The translations under genes were made by a program, and so were the position numbers. This document shows, piece after piece, positions 1 through 8,121 of a DNA stretch of 11,371 bases. Every line of letters begins with the position of its first letter. The stretch's first letter is position 1. Below the pieces are notes generated by a model. That model was given only the letters and a program-made list of their open reading frames with translations, was not told the origin of the DNA and searched no databases. Source of the stretch: a bacterium (GTDB lineage Bacteria; Chloroflexota; Dormibacteria; UBA8260; Bog-877); NCBI GenBank assembly GCA_021791455.1, contig JAJYWM010000115.1:1-11371 (forward strand), in the 5' to 3' direction.

Positions 1-1455
1 GCGCAGGTACTGATCCCCGAAGGCTCTGGCGGTGGCGTCGCGGGCGGCGTACAGCTCGGGATCTGTGATGGGCTCGAAGAGGCGCCGACGGACGATCTCG
101 AAGCTTTCCTCGGAGCTAGCAGGTCGCCACGCCGATTCAACCCTTCCGACCACCGTGCGCAACCGGGCCAGAGCCTCGCGACCTCCAGGTCCTCCCACCT
201 CGATACTTGGCCCGGTGTCCGAGCCCACTCGGTCGGATTCGGGGATGGAGATCACGACCATGGTGCCGGGAACCGCCTTCGCCGCCTCAGTCAGGGCCTG
301 CGCGAAGGAGAAGTGGGCGTCGAAGCTGCCAGCGGGCAGGTCCTGGCTGTGGTAAAGCTGGCGGGCGTAGGTGACCCACTCGTCGATCAGGATCAGCGAC
401 GGGCCGAAGCGCCGGAAGAGCTCATTCAGCGCCGCGCCGGGACTGGTGCCGGTCCGATCTGCCTCCGCGATTAGGGCGAACCCGTCTGCACCGCCGAGCT
501 GCCAGGCGATCTCCCCCCAGAGGGTCTTGATGACCGTCCCGTCGGGCTTGGTACTGGGTTGAGCCGGGGCGATTTCGACCCCGACGATGACCGCCCGTTG
601 GACCTTCGGCAGCTCACCGACCCCAGCCTTGTGGGCCAGATCCTGGACCTCCTGCGGCAGCTGCCGGAGCACTATGCCGGAGAAGAGGTGATACAGCGCG
701 AGTAGGGAGTGGGTCTTACCTCCCCCGAAGGTGGTCTGCAGGTCCACCACCGGAACCCCGCCCTGGCCACCAAGACGCAGCAACGCTTGGCGAAGCAGTT
801 GGCTGAGCCCTTCGGTGAGATAGGTCCTGGAGAAGAACTCAGCGGGGTCGAGATACTCCGGGGATCCGTCGCCTTGGAAGACCTGCCAAAGGTTGGCTGC
901 GAACTCAGCCTCCACGAAAGACCCAGATGCCACGTCGCGGTGCGGCAGGATCACCTCTCGCCAGGGTCGCAAGCCCGAGACCCCCTTCGCGGTTGCCGGC
1001 GCTAGTTTGGTCGCCTTGCGGGCCTCCTCGTCGAACCGCTGGCGCAGCACCTCATCGCGGGACCGCTTGACGACCTGCGCCTGTTTCTCTGCGGAGACCG
1101 CTGCCAGCAGGGCCTGGATGGCGTCGAGGGTGCGATATGTCTCATCCGAGTTGAAGGCCTCATTGTGAGCCCACCGATCTCTGGCATCACGGAGGATGCT
1201 GACCAGGTTTCGATCGCTGCGCTGCAGCACCTTGGCGAAGACGGGATTCCAGAAATCCCAGAGCACCTTCAGCTGAAACTGGGGATCGGTGAGCGAGACC
1301 TTGCGCCCGGGGCCAAGTGTCGAGGCGGCGACAGCCTGGACCCAGTCGGCCTTCCCCGGCGCTTGCTGGCGCATCTGCTCATCGACGAAGGGGGCCAGGC
1401 CCTCGCCCAGGACTTCCAGGGCGGTCTGGACCCGCTCTCGGTTGCTGGCGGTCAC
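1..1455 (-). CDS. DUF499 AAA+ ATPase with N-terminal Swt1-like HEPN domain (3' end beyond window)
   Basis: My own translation gives 485 codons open from a GTG at 1455 to the window edge; the C-terminal part is missing because the window ends, not because the gene is broken. GGAG of a GGAGAAG site lies 7 nt before the GTG, 13 nt after the methylase stop, so the two genes are one operon. Residues 1-125 are helical and carry R92-x4-H97 within RDRWAHNEAF, the signature of HEPN domains of the Swt1 type. The P-loop is TTFGGGKTHS (241-250, K247, T248), the Walker B strand is LILIDEW (354-360, D358, E359), and MVVISIPESD (399-408) looks like the sensor strand. This GGGKTH-type P-loop is typical of DUF499 (COG1483) ATPases, which pair with DUF1156 methylases in defence islands and are related to the BREX ATPases BrxC/PglY. 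It probably powers DNA sensing or complex remodelling; whether the HEPN part cuts RNA is unknown. Confidence 0.88.
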   Translation of the reverse strand, partial: MTASNRERVQTALEVLGEGLAPFVDEQMRQQAPGKADWVQAVAASTLGPGRKVSLTDPQFQLKVLWDFWNPVFAKVLQRSDRNLVSILRDARDRWAHNEAFNSDETYRTLDAIQALLAAVSAEKQAQVVKRSRDEVLRQRFDEEARKATKLAPATAKGVSGLRPWREVILPHRDVASGSFVEAEFAANLWQVFQGDGSPEYLDPAEFFSRTYLTEGLSQLLRQALLRLGGQGGVPVVDLQTTFGGGKTHSLLALYHLFSGIVLRQLPQEVQDLAHKAGVGELPKVQRAVIVGVEIAPAQPSTKPDGTVIKTLWGEIAWQLGGADGFALIAEADRTGTSPGAALNELFRRFGPSLILIDEWVTYARQLYHSQDLPAGSFDAHFSFAQALTEAAKAVPGTMVVISIPESDRVGSDTGPSIEVGGPGGREALARLRTVVGRVESAWRPASSEESFEIVRRRLFEPITDPELYAARDATARAFGDQYLR

Positions 1456-1468
1456 AACACTTCTCCAA

Positions 1469-4189
1469 TCACAAGAGAGTCTCCTGCCTTCCGTGCTGGC
1501 GCAAGTCTGCCGCCAGTCGAAGGATCTCCGGCCACGATGTGACCAGGTTGTTGAAAGCGAGGGCATCCTGGGTCCAGCCGTGTCGTTCCGAGGTCACGTA
1601 GAGACGGTATGCGAGGTCCCGGACGGCATCACCCATGTTGGAGTGAGGGACGAGAGCCTCGGCCGCGGTCTCCTCGCCGGACGATGCGAGCGCATGCACC
1701 AAGCTCTGGGTGAGGGCCCATACGCTTGGTGCGCCATCAAGCGAGCTGGTGGTATCAAACAGCCGCTCTCGGCTCGCGAGCTTCACCTTCCCAGCTCCGG
1801 CCTCCACGACTCCTCGTTCTTGGAGATGAGACACCGCAGTCACCTTCGCCTTGGAGAGGGTCTCGGCTTCCCCGAATGCGCCCTGCTCGAAGCCGTGCCC
1901 GTCGAACCACGCGACCGCCCAGCGGGTGTCGGGGTCGAACTCGCCCTCTTGCTCGGCCAGCACCTCGTCCAGCGCCTGGTTGATGAGCCCCAGCGCCGTG
2001 CCGACCCGCATGGGGTCTCCGTTGGCCTCGACGACCTTGCCGTACTTGGAGAACACCGCCATGCCTGGACCGATGGCGGCCTGGGCGAGGTCGACGGGTG
2101 CGATGAGTCCCTCCTGGAGCTCCCGGAGCGCCGTTGGGAGGCTGGCTCTCAGCTCGGCGATGAGGCCCCTCCGGTCGATGATCCCGGCGGTGGCGGAACG
2201 GGGGCGGCAGACGATGACTACCGACGACGCGAGCGCATTGGCCTTCTGACTGTTCGTTCTGTTTCCCAACTCGGTGCGCATCGGCCATGTCCCGGTGATC
2301 GCCAAGCCGCCGTTGATCAGGCCCTGCAGCATCGTTTCCCAACCAGTGGAGATGAGCCCATCGCCACCGGCCGTGTCGGCCTGCTTGAAGGCGTAGAAGA
2401 TGGTCATGGGAGTGGATGGATCCGCGATCTCCTTGAGCCGGTGAAAGGCCGCTCCGAACCCCTCTTCGAACTGCTCCTTGGCGCTCTCCTTGCCTCCGGA
2501 TCGGTAAGGATCGGCCACCAGCTCAGCGACCTTCGGGGTGAGCACGGTGGCGAACAAGTCCGGGTACAGACCGCCGATGGAGCGGCGCAGCCAAACGTAG
2601 AAGAAATCGGCCAGGTTGGCGTAGCCGATGTTGTCGTAGTACGGCGGGTCGGTGGACACGACGACTGGAGTGAGGGGGGCGGGTAGCGCGGTGGCGTCAA
2701 CCTGCTGCGCGGTCCCAGTGATAAGCGGGGTCAACAAGTCCAGCACTTTGGCGATACCGTTTACTGAGACAGTGAAGTCGCCGGCGGCCCCAGAGAACGG
2801 TTGCACTTCGGCATAGTCCCAAACCATGGGGAGGGCCTGCCGGGTGAAGCCATGAATGGCTTGATCCATTGACGCCTTCCAAGTCACCAGGCTATTGGTG
2901 ATATCCGCCATCTTGTCCACGCCAAGCCCCAGGTATGTCGCCACGGCGTCCGCGTAGGCGGGCTCCCCGCCATCGGCGATAACCTTCTCCCGGGCCTCCA
3001 TCACCAAGTCGGAGAACGTGGTGATGGATGTGAGCTGGCGGTTGGTGAAAGCATCGTGCCAGAGTTTCATGCCGTACATGGGGAGGCGGTCAACCTCGTG
3101 GGCGTTCCTGGTCACCTCCTGTGTAGGCACGTCGTCCGGTCGCGGCACCTGGGCTGCCCTGACATGCTCCTCGTTGGCCGGCAGGTATACGCGCCCCCGT
3201 TGGCCCTCTGCGACGATTGCCACCAGTTGCGCGCCAAGACGCTGCGCTCTACCCTCGCCCCGCACGTGATCCAGCGGGATCGGTGCGCCGCAGACCAGGC
3301 ACTTCGCGCCAGTTCGGAATACGGTGCCACTGTCAGGTGCGCCGTCCCCCTTGACTATCTCGAACCTCACCCCTTTGCCCTCAGGAATGGCCCGCATCCA
3401 GACCTCCTTGCCGGCCTTCGTGGAGAGGTAGAAGGAGCGGATCAGAGGGGCCGCAGCCCCGCAAGCCGGATTGGGGCAGGGGACGGTCCGTGACCAAATC
3501 CAGGCGATGACCGGAGCCTTGTCGCCACTCGGGAGAGGGGCCTGGGGGTAGAGGTGCCCGATCTGCCTCTTCGATTCTTTGAGCATCCATTCGCCATAGT
3601 GGCGGACATCCTGGGCCAGGCCACGGGCACCCGGCCATGCCTCGCCGCTCAGCCGCAGTCCTTCAGGGGTGTGGAGTGGCCGCTGCCCAGCGAACTTAGC
3701 GGGGAGCTCAATCAGGGCCTTGCAGATCAGGACGGCAACGGGGTTGAGGTCGCTGGCCTGGGCCACAAGCCCCAGCCGCTGTGCCTCGAGCGGTATCGAC
3801 CCGCCTCCGGCGAAGGGGTCCAAGACCGGCGGAGGATTCTCCCCCATGGACTTGCGGATCTCCGCCCGGGCCATTGCCAGGACGCGCTCGTTGGTCGAGT
3901 TCTCCCACTCCACCAGCTGCTCGATGATTCGGAATAGCCGCTGCCGCTCATCGGCCTGCAGTTCGACGGTGGGGAACTGGTCAGGGTGGGCGGAGGGGTC
4001 GTCAACCAGCTGGGCGAACAGGACCGCGCGGCAGGCGGCCAGCGGGCGCCGGGCCCACCACAGATGCAGAGTGGAGGGATGCCCATGGCGGATCGACTTC
4101 TCCCGGGCCGACGCCGCGTTGATCGCTTGGAGCGGGATCGCCACCTCGATCAGCTTGCGGGGAGCGGCCTCCGCGTCTCCGTCAGCCAT
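1469..4189 (-). CDS. DUF1156 adenine-specific DNA methyltransferase with zinc ribbon
   Basis: The 906-residue protein starts at the ATG at 4189; the frame is open for 11 more codons upstream, but this ATG overlaps the previous stop by 8 nt and precedes the conserved start of the domain. Residues 10-60 are the DUF1156 head (IPL, then REKSIRHGHPSTLHLWWARRPLA). SAM motif I is VLDPFAGGGSIPLEA (122-136), followed by an acidic SDLNP loop (146-150). Two cysteine pairs, C238/C243 and C297/C300, form the zinc ribbon. The catalytic motif is TDPPYYDN (513-520). Motif I before a long middle region before DPPY is the alpha-type order of N6-adenine methylases, and the family is COG1743. It should methylate adenine in DNA, marking self in a defence system. 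No weak SD was seen, so translation is probably coupled to the upstream small gene. No truncation or missing catalytic residue is visible. Confidence 0.93.
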   Translation of the reverse strand: MADGDAEAAPRKLIEVAIPLQAINAASAREKSIRHGHPSTLHLWWARRPLAACRAVLFAQLVDDPSAHPDQFPTVELQADERQRLFRIIEQLVEWENSTNERVLAMARAEIRKSMGENPPPVLDPFAGGGSIPLEAQRLGLVAQASDLNPVAVLICKALIELPAKFAGQRPLHTPEGLRLSGEAWPGARGLAQDVRHYGEWMLKESKRQIGHLYPQAPLPSGDKAPVIAWIWSRTVPCPNPACGAAAPLIRSFYLSTKAGKEVWMRAIPEGKGVRFEIVKGDGAPDSGTVFRTGAKCLVCGAPIPLDHVRGEGRAQRLGAQLVAIVAEGQRGRVYLPANEEHVRAAQVPRPDDVPTQEVTRNAHEVDRLPMYGMKLWHDAFTNRQLTSITTFSDLVMEAREKVIADGGEPAYADAVATYLGLGVDKMADITNSLVTWKASMDQAIHGFTRQALPMVWDYAEVQPFSGAAGDFTVSVNGIAKVLDLLTPLITGTAQQVDATALPAPLTPVVVSTDPPYYDNIGYANLADFFYVWLRRSIGGLYPDLFATVLTPKVAELVADPYRSGGKESAKEQFEEGFGAAFHRLKEIADPSTPMTIFYAFKQADTAGGDGLISTGWETMLQGLINGGLAITGTWPMRTELGNRTNSQKANALASSVVIVCRPRSATAGIIDRRGLIAELRASLPTALRELQEGLIAPVDLAQAAIGPGMAVFSKYGKVVEANGDPMRVGTALGLINQALDEVLAEQEGEFDPDTRWAVAWFDGHGFEQGAFGEAETLSKAKVTAVSHLQERGVVEAGAGKVKLASRERLFDTTSSLDGAPSVWALTQSLVHALASSGEETAAEALVPHSNMGDAVRDLAYRLYVTSERHGWTQDALAFNNLVTSWPEILRLAADLRQHGRQETLL

Positions 4190-4550
4190 TGCCGCGACCA
4201 ACCGATATGAGGATCGCCGCAACGGCTGCCAGTCCCAGCCCTATCAGCGCCGCGGTCTTCTGCCGATCAGATCGGCACCTATCGCAGGCCAGGGTCACCG
4301 CGTCGGCGATCACCTCGATTGGCGGTCCCCACCCGTACAGGCTGGCGAGGGGTAGCAGAATCTCACAGACCTCGGATGTCGTGGGGCCGTTCCAGAAGCC
4401 GCAGAGGTCCAACGCCGCAAACCGGGCGTCAGCCGCCAGGTCGTTGGCGAGTTGGCCAGCGTCCCAGAGATTGCCTGCCTCCCGTCTGGCCCACTCCGAG
4501 CGCTTCCCGGCGATGTAGCTGCTCAGCGCCCGTTGCTGGTCGTCCCTCAC
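4182..4550 (-). CDS. Small tail-anchored membrane protein of unknown function inside the defence operon
   Basis: I do not recognise this 122-residue protein. The GTG at 4550 is chosen because it lies 25 nt after the helicase stop and has GAAGG about 10 nt upstream; the only in-frame ATG, at 4748, would overlap the helicase gene by about 170 nt and add residues of shadow-like composition. Residues 1-95 are soluble and mostly helical, starting with a charged stretch (SSYIAGKRSEWARREAG) and containing DLCGFWNGPTTSEVCEILLPLA. C90 and C92 sit in a CDRCRSDRQK segment just before one hydrophobic span at 99-118 (AALIGLGLAAVAAILISV), leaving a tail of only four residues. This predicts a C-terminal membrane anchor with the body in the cytoplasm. 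Its last codons overlap the methylase start (ATGGCTGA), which supports a real, coupled gene. It could anchor the complex to the membrane or act as an effector; both are inference. Confidence 0.72.
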   Translation of the reverse strand: MRDDQQRALSSYIAGKRSEWARREAGNLWDAGQLANDLAADARFAALDLCGFWNGPTTSEVCEILLPLASLYGWGPPIEVIADAVTLACDRCRSDRQKTAALIGLGLAAVAAILISVGRGNG

Positions 4551-4575
4551 CTGAGGATGCCCTTCAGATTTCCGT

Positions 4576-7500
4576 TCACGATGGAACTCCCGCAGCCTCC
4601 CAGAGCCGCCTCCAGTCGAAGCTGGTGCTCGTCTCGGCGAAGTGTAGTCGCGGCGACTTGCCCGAGAAGGGGTCCCGCAGGTAGCGGACCCGCTCCCCGC
4701 CGTCGGTGAGCACCTCCACCAGCGCCAGGACGTAGTTCTGGCTGGCATTCAGCCCGGTCAGGATCTCGGTTCTGGTGACGGTGACGCTCTCCGATCCCTC
4801 GATCCTTCCCTTCACCTCGATGAGGTGGAGGTGCTGCTCGGAGTCGACGGAGCGGATGTCGTACCCGGGGTTGTTGGGCGGCATCTCACTCGGGTTTCGC
4901 CTCAGCATCCGCTCAGCCGCCAGCACCGCCTCCACTGCCCGCCGTTCCACCTCCTTGGTCTCCCGCGCCCGTGGGGGAGGTGAGTCAGATGGGCCCACCC
5001 CTTGACGCACCAGACCAACTGGGACGACGATTGCCGCTCCGACGACCACAGGTGGCAGCGGCTGAAGCTTGAGCTCCTGGTCCAGCTCCACCAGGCGCCG
5101 GTCGAGGCGGTGCTGCAAGTCGTCCGCCCGCGCGCGAGCCCGCTCCGGATTAATACGGGGCTGACGCCCCTGGCTGACCTGCTGCTGCAGCTCGGAGGCG
5201 CGCTTGTCCCAGTGGATGATCTCGGCGGTGAGTCTGGCCTGCACCACCGCCTTCACCTTGCGCACCCTCTCCTCGGTGCGCCGCCGCACCTCGGCCAGGT
5301 GCTCCGGCACGAGGGTTGAGATGGCGTAGTCCAACCCGGCGCTCTCCACGCCACGGGTGAGCCAGGGTGCAGTACGAAGGTCCGAAAGGCTGGAGAGCAG
5401 CTCCGGTCGTGGCGTCTCATAGTCGAGATATGGTGCTGGACCGGCCAGCGCCGGCTCACCCGTCGGTGCGAGGGTGACGAACTGAGCTCTTCGGGACACG
5501 GCCCGGGGTGGCAGGCCGTCCCGACGTCTGGCGTCTGCTATCTCGTGCTCCAGGAAGAGCAGCAGCTTCGGCACTTGGCCATCGTCGGTGGGGTCAACCA
5601 GGGTTGCCCCCTGGGTCAGCGCTCCCCCATCTCGAGCTAGGGTCAAGTCGATCACAGCCTCTAGCAGGGGGTGCCCAGGGCAGATGAACTCGGCCAGCGG
5701 CCGGCCGGGGATGGCGATAAGGGCCTTTTCGAAGGTCACTCGCTCGTAGCGCATCAGCAGTGGGCCCCGGCCAGGGACGTTGCGGATGGTGGCGGGGACG
5801 AAGGTCAGCTCGAACCGGTCCTGCTCCCGCTCCACCGCCCTGCCCCCAACCCTCTCCAAGGCGCCGAGGAAGAAGTCGCGCACGAAGTGAGGTTGCAGCT
5901 TCTGGGCGGCGGCCTCCTCCATCTGGAGGCGGACTTCCTGCACATCCACTACGCTCATCACGTCACTGGCGAGCGCCTCTCGCTCCACCAGCTCGGAGAG
6001 CCCTTCTCCCACCGCGGAGTTCACCACCTGGTGGAGCCGGGCGCGGACATCCGGCCGATCACCATACCGGATCGCCTCGATGAGGAGATCCCGGAGCTGG
6101 CGGCCCGGCAGTGCCTGGCCCAGGACGTCGAACACCTGCCCTCCCAGGGCGGCCCGCTGCTCCTCGAGCTTGCTGAGCAGCACCTCGTAAACCTGTCCCT
6201 CCCGGGTGTTCTCGGCGAGCAAGTTCCACATGTGGCAGACCTCGGTCTGCCCGATGCGGTGAATGCGCCCGAAGCGCTGCTCGATCCGGTTGGGATTCCA
6301 GGGCAGGTCGTAGTTGACCATGAGATGAGCTCTTTGCAGGTTGATCCCCTCGCCAGCGGCGTCGGTGGCGACCATCACCACCACTTGCGGGTCCTGGGTG
6401 AACAGCCCTTGGAGCCGGCGCCGCTCCTCCCGGTGGACTCCCCCGTGGATGGCGACCACTGCCTCGGCGCGCCCGAAGTAGCTGGAGAGGCGGGAGACCA
6501 GATAGTCGAGAGTGGCCCGGTACTCGGTGAAGATGATCAGCTTGCCGGGTCCAGGTCCCGCCATCTGGCCGTCCTTGGCGAGCATCCCCTGCAGCCCTCG
6601 CCACTTGCTGTCGGTGCCCATCTGGCGGACCTGCTTCGCGAGCTGCTCAAGACGGGTCACGGACCGTATCTCGGCTTCCAGCTCGGCCTTGGTCTGCGCG
6701 GCGGAGGCCTGGTCCACCGCCTCCTCGTCCAGCCGCTCAGCCTCATCAGAGTCGAGGTCGTCGAGGTCGTCCCCTCCCTCCTCGCTCAGCAGCTGGGAGA
6801 GACGGTTCAGGTTTGCTGACGGGGCCTCGGCGCCCTCGACGAGTCGCTTCTCCAGCCTCTCCCTTCGCCGGCTGAGCGACTGATAAATGGCCTCGGGTGA
6901 GGATGCCAGTCGACGCTGCAACCCGGTGAGGGCGAAGCCCACCACGGTGCGTTGTCCACCCCCCAGCCGGTCGGCCCGGTTCATCTCCTCCCGGACGTAC
7001 TGGGTCACCTCCTCGTACAGCTCCATCTCCGCTGGCGAGAGGGGGAATGGCACTGTGGTGGCCAGCCGTTCCGGGAAGAGCGGCCGGCCGTCGAAGCGGA
7101 GGATCTTCTCCTTGATCATCCGGCGCTGCAGGTCGGAGACATCCCCGGCTCTGCCTCTGCCTCTGCCCGCGAATCGGTCGGGGTCCAGCAGGGAGAGGAA
7201 GAGCTGGAAGTCCTCGTCCTTGCCCGAATGGGGGGTGGCGGTGAGCAGCAGGAAGTGCCGGCAGATCCCACCCAGGAGCTTGCCCAACCTGTATCGCTGT
7301 GTCTCCCGAACCTCGTCGCCCTGGTAATGGGCGCTCATCCGATGAGCCTCGTCGACAATGATCAGATCCCACTCGCTGGAGCGGAGGCGGGATTGAAGAT
7401 CCTCGCTGCGGGACAGCTGATCCATTCTGGCGATGAGGAGGGGTTCCTCGGCGAACGGGTTGCCATGCAGGCTGGCCTCCACAGCCTCCCTGGTCAGGAT

Positions 7501-8121
7501 CGAGAACTGCAGGGCGAACTTGGAGCTGAGCTCATCCTGCCACTGCGCCACCAGCCCGCCGGGCGCGACCACCAAACATCGCCGAAGGTCCCCGCGCAGC
7601 ATCAGCTCCTTTACGAAGAGGCCCGCCATGATCGTCTTGCCGGCCCCGGGATCGTCGGCCAGCAGGAAGCGGAGCGGTTGGCGAGGGAGCATCTCCCCAT
7701 ATACGGCCCGAATCTGGTGAGGAAGAGGCTCGAGAAGGGACAGGTGCACGGCCAGCATGGGATCGAAAAGGTAGGCGAGCCGGATCCTGCGCGCTTCGGC
7801 CGCGAGCCGAAATGCCGCCCCGTCGCCGTCCAGGGTCCATCTCCGATTGCTTTCACCCAGCTTGAGGCCCGCCTCGTCGGCTCGGAACAGCAGCCGCTGC
7901 GACACCTGGCCCGAGCTCTCCTGATATGTGAGGGTCACCGCTTCCTGCCCGTGCCAGGAGATCGCTACCACGGTCACCTCATCGCCCGGGACGATGCCGG
8001 CGACCAGCGCTCCTGCCGTGAGATCCTCCAGCTTGGCTATCGCGGCCCCTTCGGGGTTGGGATGGCAGAGGACTGCGCCAGGGCATGGCCGCCGAGAAGA
8101 AGGTGAAATCCGAGACGGCAA
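4576..8121 (-). CDS. SNF2-like DEAD/DEAH helicase with C-terminal DUF3883 nuclease-like domain
   Basis: Numbering is from the TTG at 8121 (1181 residues); the true start is probably the ATA at 8040 (residue 28, 1154 residues). The N-terminal part LEDLTAGALVAGIVPGDEVTVV is typical of a family of large helicases near restriction and defence genes. Helicase motifs in order: PHQ (134-136), DDPGAGKT (156-163), DEAH (257-260), LTATP (293-297), FTEYRATLDYL (531-541), ATDAAGEGINLQ (585-596) and QRFGRIHRIGQ (615-625). A very acidic segment lies at 447-470. Residues 940-1020 look like a coiled coil. The end holds NPGYDIRS (1084-1091) and HLIEVKGR (1099-1106): G-Y-D then E-V-K (D1088, E1102, K1104) match the PD-(D/E)xK-like core of DUF3883. 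The protein probably translocates on DNA and may cut it, as the helicase-nuclease arm beside the methylase. It resembles DISARM DrmD-type SNF2 helicases, but drmA and drmB are not in the window. Confidence 0.93.
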   Translation of the reverse strand: MPSRISPSSRRPCPGAVLCHPNPEGAAIAKLEDLTAGALVAGIVPGDEVTVVAISWHGQEAVTLTYQESSGQVSQRLLFRADEAGLKLGESNRRWTLDGDGAAFRLAAEARRIRLAYLFDPMLAVHLSLLEPLPHQIRAVYGEMLPRQPLRFLLADDPGAGKTIMAGLFVKELMLRGDLRRCLVVAPGGLVAQWQDELSSKFALQFSILTREAVEASLHGNPFAEEPLLIARMDQLSRSEDLQSRLRSSEWDLIIVDEAHRMSAHYQGDEVRETQRYRLGKLLGGICRHFLLLTATPHSGKDEDFQLFLSLLDPDRFAGRGRGRAGDVSDLQRRMIKEKILRFDGRPLFPERLATTVPFPLSPAEMELYEEVTQYVREEMNRADRLGGGQRTVVGFALTGLQRRLASSPEAIYQSLSRRRERLEKRLVEGAEAPSANLNRLSQLLSEEGGDDLDDLDSDEAERLDEEAVDQASAAQTKAELEAEIRSVTRLEQLAKQVRQMGTDSKWRGLQGMLAKDGQMAGPGPGKLIIFTEYRATLDYLVSRLSSYFGRAEAVVAIHGGVHREERRRLQGLFTQDPQVVVMVATDAAGEGINLQRAHLMVNYDLPWNPNRIEQRFGRIHRIGQTEVCHMWNLLAENTREGQVYEVLLSKLEEQRAALGGQVFDVLGQALPGRQLRDLLIEAIRYGDRPDVRARLHQVVNSAVGEGLSELVEREALASDVMSVVDVQEVRLQMEEAAAQKLQPHFVRDFFLGALERVGGRAVEREQDRFELTFVPATIRNVPGRGPLLMRYERVTFEKALIAIPGRPLAEFICPGHPLLEAVIDLTLARDGGALTQGATLVDPTDDGQVPKLLLFLEHEIADARRRDGLPPRAVSRRAQFVTLAPTGEPALAGPAPYLDYETPRPELLSSLSDLRTAPWLTRGVESAGLDYAISTLVPEHLAEVRRRTEERVRKVKAVVQARLTAEIIHWDKRASELQQQVSQGRQPRINPERARARADDLQHRLDRRLVELDQELKLQPLPPVVVGAAIVVPVGLVRQGVGPSDSPPPRARETKEVERRAVEAVLAAERMLRRNPSEMPPNNPGYDIRSVDSEQHLHLIEVKGRIEGSESVTVTRTEILTGLNASQNYVLALVEVLTDGGERVRYLRDPFSGKSPRLHFAETSTSFDWRRLWEAAGVPS
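8038..8051 (-). promoter_or_regulatory. Strong ribosome site with ATA as probable helicase start codon
   Basis: AAGGGG (8046-8051) stands 5 nt before ATA (8038-8040), followed by GCC AAG CTG GAG GAT. In proteins of this family that I recall, the initiator methionine lies two or three residues before the LEDLT motif, exactly where this ATA falls. The only in-frame ordinary start upstream is a TTG at 8121, which directly follows a TGA and has no ribosome site. The AAGGGG is the right arm of a CCCC-GAA-GGGG stem (8046-8056), which might partly hide it. A rare AUA start, a mutated ATG or a sequencing error are all possible. Confidence 0.5.

Noticed and set aside
1289..2686. 465-codon plus-strand open frame
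   Set aside because: It lies antisense to the DUF1156 and DUF499 genes, shows no family motif, and long antisense frames are expected in high-GC DNA.
4551..4748. Longer start for the small membrane protein at the ATG at 4748
   Set aside because: It would overlap the helicase coding end by about 170 nt and add an Arg/Ser/Thr-rich stretch that looks like a frame shadow.
5671..8106. Two plus-strand open frames of 382 and 384 codons
   Set aside because: Both are antisense to the helicase gene, whose motifs are intact, and their translations are Leu/Gly/Asp-rich without domains.
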